Source of the DNA: Epiperipatus broadwayi
Taxonomy: Eukaryota > Onychophora > Udeonychophora > Euonychophora > Peripatidae
NCBI GenBank assembly: GCA_028023455.1
Contig: JAQFVV010006306.1
Span: 607,001 to 671,000 of the forward strand
Reading direction: 5' to 3'
DNA: 64,000 bases
Part shown: one piece after another, positions 1 to 11,400 of the stretch
How the letters are laid out: each line of letters begins with the position of its first letter
How positions within the stretch are numbered: the first letter of the stretch is position 1
Made by a program: the position numbers and the translations under genes
The notes under the pieces: model-generated
Seen by the model: only the letters and a program-made list of their open reading frames with translations
What the model was told of the DNA's origin: nothing
Databases searched by the model: none

Positions 1-510
1 AACCCCAGACTGTTTTCTGCCACTGGCTATTCTGCAAAGATTGTTAATAGCTTATTTGCAAGCTCTATATGTAACATTTGCAATGCAAGCTTGTTAAATT
101 AGGTCATGTGACACATGATTCGATTTCTTTGCAAATTTTTTGCTAGGAAGGCTTTGGTAATTTTATATTGCTAAAGTTATTAATATATGATGCATCTGAA
201 CTTGGTTCAGTCCCATATGGCTATTTAAGTTAGATAGCTGGATTGGAAGACATATGAATGACTGAAATTTCAGATTTTCTACTTAATAATTATCCATTAG
301 ATAAAGTGCTGGGCTTGTCCTGGTATTTTTAATCTAATGCTTGAATATCCTAGCACCTCACTGAGGAAGCCAGTAGCAGAAACTGGTCTGGGGTTGGGGA
401 TATTCTGCAGATCTTGTTAAGAGATTATTTGTAAGCTCTATATATAACATTTATAATACAAGCTTGTTAAATTAGGTCATGTGACATGACTTGATTTCTT
501 TGTAATTTAA
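1..510 (+). mobile_element. Hammerhead repeat family B, tandem piece with about 373-bp period
   Basis: The tail following the ribozyme (TATTCTGCA, then CTCTATATRTAACATTT and AAGCTTGTTAAATTAGGTCA) occurs in direct orientation at 28-140 and again at 401-505, giving a 373-bp period. Between the two lies one unit ending in the hammerhead at 343-405. An inner stretch near 198-235 (GGTTCAGTCCCATATGGCTA) resembles the equivalent part of family A (GAGTTCAGACCCATATGACT), so the families share ancestry. Positions 1-27 hold an inverted piece of a ribozyme 3' half. Confidence 0.7.
343..405 (+). ncRNA. Type-I hammerhead ribozyme, family B
   Basis: Stem I distal: 343-350 GAAUAUCC pairs perfectly with 398-405 GGAUAUUC. 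Stem I proximal: 356-360 CCUCA pairs with 389-393 UGGGG (one U-G). Core CUGAGGA at 361-367 fits CUGANGA. Helix II is G369-C377 and C370-G376 around loop CAGUA, with an A-A mismatch at 368/378. GAAA is at 379-382. Helix III is A382-U387 and C383-G386. Predicted cleavage is after C388. All core positions are intact. Short helix II makes activity uncertain. Confidence 0.8.
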
Positions 511-574
511 TTTAACTTCAATATAAATCTCTGCTTTTAATATTTAATTGCAAACATTATATATATTTTATATT

Positions 575-945
575 ATCACAGAGGCAAAACTCTCCATACA
601 GTAGCACCACTCAGTGCAAACCAGAGTAATCAATGGATACAGGAAGGCTTGTGCATAAAATCCCTATCTAGTGTCTATTCATCAAATATCCCCAGACTAG
701 TTTCTAGCTTGTGGCTTTCATCAGTGAAGAGCCTTGGATCTGAGAGCACTGCACCTAGACAGAGATCAACTAGTCGGGAAATATTGGATGAGTTGGCACT
801 AGTAAGGAATTTTATGCTTTCCTGCATCTATTGATTACTCTGGCTTGCACCGAGTGACACTACTGTATGGAGAGTTTCGTCTCTGTGAAAAACAGCTGTG
901 TAAGCATAAAGAATGGTGATCATGTGATGTTTGATGATTTTTTGT
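575..945 (+). mobile_element. Hammerhead repeat family A, foldback copy
   Basis: It starts antisense (AGGCAAAACTCTCCATACAG), runs through an antisense ribozyme at 681-739, then switches near 775 to a sense copy that ends with GGTGATCATGTGATGTTTG. The typical A-family order (short inverted copy left, sense 3' end right) is kept. Flanks TTTTATATTA and TTTTGTATTA could be a decayed duplication. Confidence 0.75.
681..739 (-). ncRNA. Type-I hammerhead ribozyme, family A
   Basis: Read on the minus strand: stem I AUCCAA-GGC-UCUUCA pairs with UGGGGA-UA-UUUGAU (one distal mismatch). CUGAUGA is at 724-718. Helix II is AGC-CACAA-GCU, and GAAAC is at 704-700. Helix III is AC-UA-GU, and the cleavage site is GUC, between 695 and 694. 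The helix II pairs AGC/GCU replace the GGC/GCC of other copies, a compensatory change. Confidence 0.8.
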
Positions 946-2000
946 ATTACTTGGACCAGATGGCTTATTTGTCAGAACACTACCCACTCTCACTCCAGAA
1001 AATTTCATTTTCCTCTAAAATTGCACAAATAATCTTTTAAATACACAGGTGGATATCTTTTACAGTGGCACCTATTTTCTGTTTGATTATTTGACATATT
1101 TCTTCCCTCTTCTGTTAATCCTAGAGTATCTGCATTTTTATGTTTTATTAATTAATATGCTTTGATTATCCGTTTCAGTTTTATAGTAGCACAACCCCTG
1201 GTGTTCCTCTAGCTTCAACCAAGTTCACATTTGCTCAGTTTTTTCCAACGTGGTTAATATGCTAGCAAAAATGAATTTCCAATGTCATTTGGATCTTCAC
1301 AATCTTGTCCAAAAGTGTTTGCCATTTTTCCTTCCACCCATAATTTGTATTGCATCGTATACCAGCATTGTAAATACTTTTTCTCTTTTTAGATTTACAC
1401 ACTGCTTTTTCTGACACAAGTATGAACAATTTACTTTGTAGCTTTCTATCCATAAATATTTTAAGTGAGTGATTTTTCTGCAACTATGAATGGTGTTATG
1501 TGTTGTGAGCCTCTCAAGTTATGTCTACTTCTCTGCACTAACTGTAATAATGAGATCACGTTTGTGCAGATGCATTTCACTGCTTAATTACACAGATATC
1601 AATTATGACTTCAATATGTTTATGTTCATTCTTTCTTTATTTCCTAATTTTTTTTGTCTATCTTTTTAGGCATTTTTTAAAATTTGTTTTGGAGTTAGAA
1701 TAGCCATACTTATTATAAGGAGCAGCTAATAATAACGTTCCATTCACAAAATAATTAACTGTAAAATCAAAACATTTTGGATACACATGATATATAGTAA
1801 CAAATTTTATATTTAATATTTTTTTACTTACTTTCTATGAAACAATAATAAATAGCAACTAAATACCTAACATTAGCAATGGGGGCGGGAGAAATTTCAC
1901 CCCCCCCCCATCAATGATTTCCTAGAATTTGCTATGTGCATATACAATCACACAATTTTAAACATTGTACTAATTATGTCTATAAATCACATTTATATTT
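946..2000. other. Intergenic stretch, nothing recognised
   Basis: AT-rich sequence with short homopolymers and a C9 run near 1901-1909. I see no exon, no RNA gene and no repeat shared with the rest of the window. A short open frame at 1262-1483 on the minus strand has no recognisable motif. Confidence 0.5.
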
Positions 2001-2155
2001 AGAAAGTAGGTTGAAGATAAGATGGCTGCTCTTATCTTTTTAAAATCGTAATCTTGTATGCAGTAAGATTTGTAGAAGTTCCTCTGGTGGTGAAATTAAG
2101 CACTGAAGGTGCATAGTATTAAGGTTAAAGCCTTATATATATATATTTAAATTTG
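2001..2155 (+). repeat. Single arm of a foldback family (also at 18313-18752 and 40110-41105)
   Basis: The segment with GAAGATAAGATGGCTGCTCT, RAGATTTGTAGARGTTCCTCT and AAATTAAGCACTGAAGGTGC matches the right arm of the foldback at 18600-18752. Only one arm is present. No coding potential. A (TA)n run follows at about 2137-2152. Confidence 0.7.
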
Positions 2156-2239
2156 ATTTACATTATGCAACAAAAATAATTCAATATTTATTATCATAAT
2201 TTAGAAAAACAAAACAGCAGTATTAGTAAATTAAATTTA

Positions 2240-2334
2240 AACAATTCAAAACAAAACAACACTCTCCATATAGTAGTGCCATCTTGTGCTAACAAGAGCA
2301 ATCAATGGATGCCATCATGTGATGTTTAGTGGTT
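2240..2334 (+). mobile_element. 95-bp family A insertion just beyond the POLR3F stop, 13-bp target duplication
   Basis: TAAATTAAATTTA occurs at 2227-2239 and 2335-2347 and bounds the element exactly. Inside are the antisense start (ACTCTCCATATAGTAGTGCC) and the sense end (CATGTGATGTTTAGTGG). The right duplication ends one base before the TAA stop at 2348-2350, so the insertion must be transcribed in the POLR3F 3' UTR. It lacks the ribozyme. Confidence 0.82.
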
Positions 2335-2347
2335 TAAATTAAATTTA

Positions 2348-2425
2348 TTAAAATTCCAACCAGTCTTTCATATATATGCATGTTGTAGGTGATATAGCTC
2401 CTCCTTCATGACAATGGTCGAATAC
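2348..2425 (-). CDS. POLR3F: POLR3F exon 9 (stop codon)
   Basis: The last exon follows acceptor TTATAG|GTATTC and encodes VFDHCHEGG, AISPTTCIYMKDWLEF and a TAA stop at 2350-2348. It supplies Cys294 and Cys305 of the Fe-S site. A 95-bp hammerhead-family insertion lies directly beyond the stop, so it is probably part of the 3' UTR. Possible AATAAA signals on the minus strand lie near 2190. Confidence 0.96.
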   Translation of the reverse strand, partial: VFDHCHEGGAISPTTCIYMKDWLEF

Positions 2426-5400
2426 CTATAAAAAATAAAACAAAACATATACATACAATAAAACAAAATAATATATACATACATACATAGATAAACGAAA
2501 ACACTCTCTTTATGCTACATTTTAAGATGCAAAAAGTAATATATTCAGTTCTGATAAAGTGAATTTCATTGACATTTACCGATCATTTAAAATAAATATT
2601 TAAAATCAAATATGAATAACTTAATAATAACAACATTTTAAAAACATATCATCATTTTCAACCGTCATCGATCCATGGCAGGATGAACATCTGATCCACC
2701 TTCTCTGATCTCTAGCTTCTCTTCTCCACATCAACTCCACATACTTCCTTAATTCATCCATCCATCTCGCATATGGTCTTTTTCTAGATCTCTTACAATC
2801 TCTTGGAATCCAGTTTAAGATTTCAAAGGTGCATCTACTATTATCTCTTCGAGCAATAATCCCAATCTCTTCTCCACATCAACTCCACATACTTCCTTAA
2901 TTCATCCATCCATCTCACATATGGTCTTTTTCTAGATCTCTTACAATCTCTTGGAATCCAGTTTAAGATTTCAAAGGTGCATCTACTATTATCTCTTCGA
3001 GCAATAATCCCAATCTAACTCCACTTTAGTCTCTTAATTGTTTTAAGATGACAATAACACCTGTTTGTATTGTGTTTTTGATTTCGATTCCACTTTAGTC
3101 TCTTAATTCTTTCAATGATGTCAGTGTTTGTTTTCTTACCCATATCATTTATGATCTCTTCTTGTTACTCCTAATACGCATCTCTCCATACTTTGGTTAG
3201 TGGTCTGAAATCTCTCTGTACTGCTCTTCTGTTAAGCCATCAGCATAAACCTAAAAGCCAAGATGATTATGTTCTTGTTTTTGCTTTTAATTGGTTTAAA
3301 TTGAAAATATCACTATCGAACAAACAATGTCTAACAGTGCTACGAACATTTGATTAACTGAGCGAAGTAATCGCTCGCCTAAAGCTAGAAGCTATCTATT
3401 GAATAAAATACACGAAGTTTCTTCTTTTTTAAGGATTATGATATTCTATAATAATTACTTCAAGTCTTCTCTGTCCTTTTCATGCTTATAAATTGGAAGT
3501 ATATATCTTAAAAAAAACATCACATTATTTTGAAGATAAAGTATCATGAACTTACTTTAAAGCTCCAATTATATCACCAGTATGTGCAGCCATTTCTGTT
3601 TTTAAGATTATAAAGAGTAGTTTAAACTTCCATGTGACATATTACAATCCAAATTTAAATGAGTCAGGAGAATAAATACATCACTAAAAGCAATTGTCAA
3701 AATTCTTATATCATTATTCAAAAGATAATTAAAAATATTACCATTATCACATCAGATTGTCACTCACCTAGTTAAGGATTATGATATTGTTTTCTGATAT
3801 ATTGCTTTCAATGCATCAAAAAATGAGATCTAAAGAGACTATAATTAATATGTAATAAATTGTCTTTTTTCTTCACCAATAAAATTGTAATTATAATTGT
3901 GTGTTTTTTCCCGCATACGTTAGTGAAGCTATAATCATAATTTAAGATTTAATATACTAGCTTGGTGCTTTCAGGATACTCATAGCTTTAAGAATGAAGA
4001 TTCTGTTGCAAATGTTATGAATGATGGTTGGCCAATGAGACTGCCAATGAGTGGCATTATTGCTAGTATTGTCATAAACCATTATGAAAATCAAATTCTT
4101 CCAAAAACACATCACAGGAGAAACAACTCTCATATACACTCGATACATTGACGACCTTTTATCGCAGCAAAAACTTCCACCATTACCAACATACAAAATG
4201 AATTTCAAGCCATCTCAGGATTAACCCTCAGTAAAACTGATGAAAATGAGGAACAAGAAATAAAATATCTAGACTTGGTGATAAAAAGAGAGAACACATA
4301 CCTAGATTATAAAATGATCATTAAACCGCTGCATATAAGAGGTTATACAAATCCAAAGTCTAACACCCCCAACACATATAAATGGGCAAGTATGAATGCT
4401 TTCCTAATCAGAAATCACTATTTATGTAAATACATAGCGGATAGGAGAAACAATATCGATAAATATATAAAGGCTTAACCCGGTACTATCCATCGGAGAA
4501 TAAAAATATTTCATAAAAAACTCAAAAATAAACAGTCTAAAGACAATAAGAAATACTTAACAATTCCTTTTATACTGAATGTAACTTCGAAAATTGCTAA
4601 AAAACTGACTAACGATTTTAAATGTAGCTTCAGAACACTTCCCAACATTAACCGACTAAATTCTGAGGATAAAATAGAAAAAGATCAAGCCCCTCATGGG
4701 GTCTATAAAATAGCATGCCCTCAATTAGGCTGCAAAGCATCTTACTATGGTGAGACTCTGGCTAACATCAATACAAGAGTTTACCAACACAGATATGCAT
4801 ATAATAGAGTAAAAAATAAAAATGAAGGAACATCGCTCTTCTGGGACCACCAAGAAGCTACAGGCCACTTATTTGAATGCAGTTCTGCCCAAATAATTTG
4901 CACAGAGAAGAGCGATGCCAAAAGAAAAGTCAAAGAGACTTATTACATAGCAAAAATGACCTCAGTGCCATTAATAGAAGAGAGGCATGCTTCGCTTTCT
5001 CCAAACAATGGACTAATTAATTAAAAATTCAAGCTCATTTGCATATATGTACAACAATTCACAACAGAATCTTCATTCTCAAAGCTACGAGTATGGGATT
5101 TGAATACTTAATCCTGAAAGCACTAAGCTAGTATATTAAATCTTAAATTATAATTATAGCTTCACTAACATATGCAGAAAAAATTGTACAATTATAATTA
5201 TAATTAATATGGTAAATGAACATATGTCCTCTGTGACGTTAATCCTCAATAAATTCTTAATAAATCTAAGTGATATAAGGACTCAAAAATGGTGAGCAAT
5301 GGCCATCTATATCACCAATGATAATCAAGTGTTGTCGCTTGATGGTAATGCTTGATTACAATATTATAATTGATTATTTATTAGTCTCCATTTGGAACAG

Positions 5401-8400
5401 TTTATATTTACCTGTTTAAAGAGGTTTATTTAAACTTCTTTGTATCAATAAATTCACCCTGTGGTCAAGCTGCAATCTTTAGTGTCTATATAAATATATT
5501 GGATCATAAATAAAGGTGAGATTCTACCATTATTGTTAAAAGGAGGTTGCCTTGACAACAGGTTGAGTTTGTTAATTGTTACTAATATAAGGATTGTCTA
5601 TGTATATATTGTAAGAGATACATATTATTGATCACAACAATGATACATATAATAGTAAGAATAAGCTGATTACCAACAATATGTCCCATAAATTTAGGTA
5701 ACTAAATTAATGATAAGTAAAGCCGATTGTTCAGTCAATGCCTTACACATTTGGGTAACCATAAATGTAATGGAATATATTATAACTGAGCAGGGCTAAG
5801 TGGACTACAAGTGCCGCATAGATTTGGGCGAACAAAATATAATTTTTCACTTTTAATTGTATTTAATTTTAATTTATCCAGATTAAATATTTTAGCCTTT
5901 AACTAGATCAAAATCATTACATTCCTACCTATTTCCCCTAATATCACCATAACACTTCTCTAATTCCAAATACCTCTGGCCTAATTTATTTTGGTATTTT
6001 ATTTATATTACTTCTTTATTTCTTTTTACTCTTGCTCCAATCTCTAGTTATTATGACTGATTGTTATCATCTACGATTTGCTATAATATATTTAATGTTC
6101 TTTGACTCTCATGTTGGGTTCCACTTTATGTACCAGTACAATTTGGATTGAATCGTCAAAAATAACGGAGTTTAATTGCCTGATGTTATTCTTCCCAAAT
6201 ATTATCACCAGATTTATTTTTAAAAACAGAAATATATTTTTGTTTTCTAGAGCAAAACAATAGTATATTGCTGATTGAAGACATTAAGTAAACAACTAAT
6301 CAATCGTACTCACACATCATAACAATATCCAAGTAACTAACACTGTAGAAATGTAAAACCGCAGTGATCACAGAAGGATTCATAATTTTGGAGATGGATA
6401 ATAGGAAAAATACTAAGAGTTAAATTTTAAATGACATGGATCATGTGAAGAATTCAGTTAACTGTTAGGAAGAGTTCTAACAATGAGGGTGGGGGATTCT
6501 TGACTTTGTTAATAGCATACGTAACAGTAATGCTTTTCTGTTTTCAAACATATATGCCTATGGGTTTGAAAAGTAAAGGTGTGGGTAACCATTTCTTTCT
6601 TATAGATCTGATACTTGGCTACCTAACAGAAGAATAACATAGAGACTTCAGACTATTCAACAAAGTACTGAGAGATGATATTTTAGGAGTAACAAGAAGA
6701 GATTGAAAACAAAATACATGGGTGAGAAAACAAATAGGTATTACTGACATCATTGAAAGAATTAAGAGACTAAAACAGAATTCCAAGAGATTGTAAAAGA
6801 CCCAGAAAGAGACCACATGTGAGATGGATGGATGGAATAAACATCACTGAGTGGCACTACTGTATGGAGAGTTTTGCCTGTTTCAATGGGTGAAATAAGG
6901 AAGTGTGCTGTGGTGATATGGGGAAAAGAGGCTAGGGATCGGAGAATATGGACTGAACTTGGGAAAGACCATCCTTCAGTGTATCAATACAGGTTGAAAA
7001 TGATGATGATGATGACTGAATAATTCATGAATCCTAAGTAAAAAATTTTGTACATTAATCCTAAACTTTTTACTATTTAATTCAAGAATATTTACAGCAC
7101 AAAAGTACTTATATAATCCAAGTAATTTTATTAGAGTTGAATTTTTTAAGGTTTCACTTTTAAAATTTGAAATATTATACAAGTCTGTTCATTTTTCATT
7201 GTCGAAGCTATTACTTGATGATGCCTCACATCACTTGATGTAATCTTCATTAAAAATATAATTCCGATTCATCTTTTATAAAATGTGTTGACATCATGAA
7301 TTTTGTCATAATCAAGTTGTCTCAGGGTGAAAAAAACTGCCAATCTATGATTTAAAGTTACTGGAGTTAAAACAGGCCAAACTCTCCATACGTATTGATC
7401 ATGTGATGTTTATTAGCTACCGAAGTTCCAAACCCTAGAAATATAGTTTAAAACTGGTTGAACCGGTGTATGAAAGAAGACCATAAGTGCATCTTTCTCA
7501 AACATTTTACAAATTTCTGAGAATCAACCCCATGATTTTATAACTTTTTGCAATGATATAATGGATATTGTTATTGAATGTTACTTTATTATTAAAAATG
7601 GTATTTAAGTCTTTGACGTACTTCATCGCGGTAATATGATTATCTCAACAAAATTAATAATATATGAATTGTTGTTTTGCTTAAATTATTGGATGGAAGT
7701 GAAGCATGAATCTTCTATCGATATAATATAGATGTAATGGAAAAATTTTATCTGTGAATGCTCTAAAAACATGATGGCAAGATCATAAGACCAGTTGGTA
7801 TATTATTCACTTCCTGGATACGATACTATTGTAATTCTGCAACTTTGTTGGAATGAGATTGAATGAAAAATAATCAACTTCCTTAAAAATTATGGTTTTT
7901 TTTCTCTCATGGGTCATAGCATCAGCCGGAAAGCGAACCCGGAACAACTGCTTGTAAAGCAGCTGTCGCTGACCTCTTGACCATCAATGATTAATATGTG
8001 ATACATGCTCCATTTTCATTATAAGAATTACTCTTTAATACTGCATACAATGAAATATTGATTGCCTTCATTGTAAGGATATGGCTAAAAAAAGAATATA
8101 ATAAATACTATTAGAAGAGTCTGAAGTCTTTCAAAAAAAAAAAAAGTTCCTATAGAAAAGTTTTAAAAAACAAGACACTTCAAGATATCAATCAATAGAT
8201 TAAAGAGTGACATAATTATTCACGATCTTTCCATCTTTCTTTTCTTTTTTTCTGGAGTTAGAATGACAAACTATATTCATCTTTAAATGGTTAGCAATGA
8301 ATGTACGTGTACATGCATATATAATTATTTTTATAACCTGAGATTCATTTTCAATCTAATAAATACATAAAACTTTAGTTAAATATTAAATATATTAAGG

Positions 8401-11400
8401 AAAGCCTTATATCAAAGTAATAAAATTGGTAAGGCAAATGATAATATTTGGACATCTTCAGGGATGTTTGCCATTACTTTCCCTCCTTTAACAATGTTTT
8501 AATCTTACGTTTAAAGGTACATCACAAACTTCAATAATAATATATCTTTTAAATAATTCTACTTCTTACACCTTTTAAGCGAAAAATATTTATTATTTTA
8601 ATTATAGTTTCGATTGTTCCTCGCAGTCTTCTTCAAATTTCATTCTTTTCTTACCTTTCTGCCATTTTAAAATAAAATAAAATGGTGGAAAGAGAAGATG
8701 GTGGAAAGGGAAGAATAGAATGAGATCTGAAGAAGACTACGAGGAACAATCGAAACTGTAATTAAAATAATAAATATTTTTTGCTTAAAATGTGTAAGAA
8801 TATTGGAATTATTTAAAAGATATATTATTGTGTATGAAGAAACAAAATTAAGGAAGAAGAAATGTTTATAAACTTCAATAATGGCACTTAAATACATACA
8901 CATTTGTCAAGCATTGTTAGCTGAGAGGTCAGCACAGCTGCCTTGCAAGCAAGCAGTTGATTGCAGACGGTTTTTGCGGGTTCGCCTCCTGGCCGATGCT
9001 ATGACATGGAAAAAAATAAATACATACACATTATATAACATATATTAAATTAAGTAAATTGACTTACTGGACACATTCCACAGGGTACTTTCATTAAACC
9101 AGATGGTGATAACAGTGTCTCAATAGCTCGATACAATGCCACCTGTCCTGTATCGCTTGAACAATCTTGAGAGGCAAGCGTAGTGCATTCTATTTTTCCA
9201 TCAAATATTAGTGTATCAAGAATCATTTCTAAATCTTCTACAGATAAAGTAACCTAAATATATATATATATACTTTTTTTATAAAGATATACATATAAAT
9301 GAAATAGTCTGTAAGTCGTTATAATAAAATATAAAAAGTTCAAAAAATCAAAATAAAAGAATCAGAATAAAATTTAAGATAAATAATTTATTTTATTTAT
9401 GGTAAAAGAAAAAAAAACAATTTAAGACCCCCCCCCCCCAGAATATAATAATGGAATAATAATATATCATTAAATATATATTCAAAGAATGTGTAATTAC
9501 AATTCTATTGTAATTTGAGTTTACGATGATTAAATAATCAAAATTATTAAATAAAATTAGTGTTTTCAATTAGTCATTAAATGTTTATATTAATAATAGC
9601 GGTAAAAAATGGCAATTAAAATGAAAAATTATTGACGGAGATTAGATATTTTATTCATCATAAAAATAAAGCAATTGAAAACAATGCAATTCTAATGAAT
9701 ATATGAAAGGTAATTAAATAACATGTTATTAGAATTTATATAAAATAAATCAAATACAAAAATGTGAACACACTATTTCGGTTTGCTGAAGTGATATTCA
9801 AAGATACATATGTTTAAGCTAATCGGGATTAGTAAATCTTAAACATTTTTTTCATGTTTTAACTTTTCTTAGGATTTTTCTTTTAAGCTAAACAACACTG
9901 ACCATTAATAGATATTTAGCCATTCTTAGCTAAAGGGTAAAACAAGTACAATATCCTCATTAATTAAAAACTGCTAAATTTAGGGAATTCAATGCCTTTC
10001 CCTTTATTCTTCTTCTATAGACCTGTTGGCTATTTTATAAAATACTAGCTGTATACATGGCCTTGCTCATGTTATTAGAATAATAAAAATATAAAAAAAT
10101 ATAATGTAGTTGATAATTAAAATATATTTCAAATTTAAACATATAAGAAGGATATATTCTGAGCAGTTGAAATTTTTTAATGTTTTAGTATTATTACCTA
10201 AATTTCATTTTTGATGTACTGAATACCAAATAAAAAATTCCCTCACTAATTGTTTTCATTTCCCTAGCCGATTCCTCTTGATAATAAATCTCTTATAATT
10301 AAAACATATTTACATATTCCATTTTCATTTTCTGATGCATCGAATACCAACAAAATTTTTCCTAACTAGTTTTCTCCATTTTTCTAATTGTATTTTCGCA
10401 TTAGTAGAAAGTTTGATAATTAAAATATATTTACATATTATTTAAAATTCCATTTTCAATTTTTGATGTATTGAATATTAACTTAAATGTTCCCTCGCTT
10501 TACCGAAAACTAAAATTCTCTCCATCTTTCTAGCTGTAACTTCACATTAGCGTATGAGTTTGATAATTAAAATATATTTACATAATATTCGTATGAAATA
10601 ATTATCAAACAACAATATAAATACAATAAACAATAATTTTACAGTAAATTATTTTATTTCTCACATATTTTTTTAAACGAATGAAATTTAATTAAATTAA
10701 AATATATTTACAGAATAAAATTTTACCTCATATTATCAAAAACTATAATTCTCTCTATTTCTCTAGTATGTATTTTAATACACAGGCTGTAACATTTTCC
10801 AATATTTGTAATCTTTTAATCAGTGCTGACCACTTTATCGATTTTATGACATCATTAGAAAATGGATGCCATTCTGATATATTTTTATATTGCGAATTAC
10901 CAAAGTTATTAAAACAATTAAATACCATAAAGCAAAAAGTCATAGCCTATAAAATTCTCCACTAAAAATGAAAGAAAATTAAGCAAGGTTTATCAAGATT
11001 GGTGCAATATTGGTTGAGTTATAAAGTAACAAACAAACTTTTACATTTATATAATAATATAAAATGCTATTATTCTTCAATATCTGTATTCCTTCAAAGT
11101 TATATATATAATCTTATAATTAAATATCAATAAATACAGTAAACTAAATATGGTAGTTGTTTTGTTGACATCCATGCCACGGGATGTCATTTTTTTTTTT
11201 TGAAAAAATATAGATTATGAACATTCCCAAGTCTTTTTTTTTTTTCAATTTGAATTGCAGGTTTTTGAATTACTTGTTTTTGATTTTTTACACCTACCCT
11301 AAATATATATAATGTATAACTTTAAATATTTTTTTCATAGCCACCTAGGAGCACTTTCAACTAGCTTTGTAGTTTTGTCAACTAACACTAATTCTTTTTT

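Larger units (their letters stand above)
3890..5205 (+). mobile_element. Penelope-like element, 3' half, with inverted terminal piece
   Basis: A coding stretch at about 4070-5025 carries a reverse-transcriptase core and a GIY-YIG endonuclease. The terminal segment at 5060-5205 is repeated in inverted orientation at 3890-4015, as is common for Penelope elements, whose copies often carry a flipped end piece. The inverted left piece lacks the hairpin arm that the right piece has. Confidence 0.8.
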
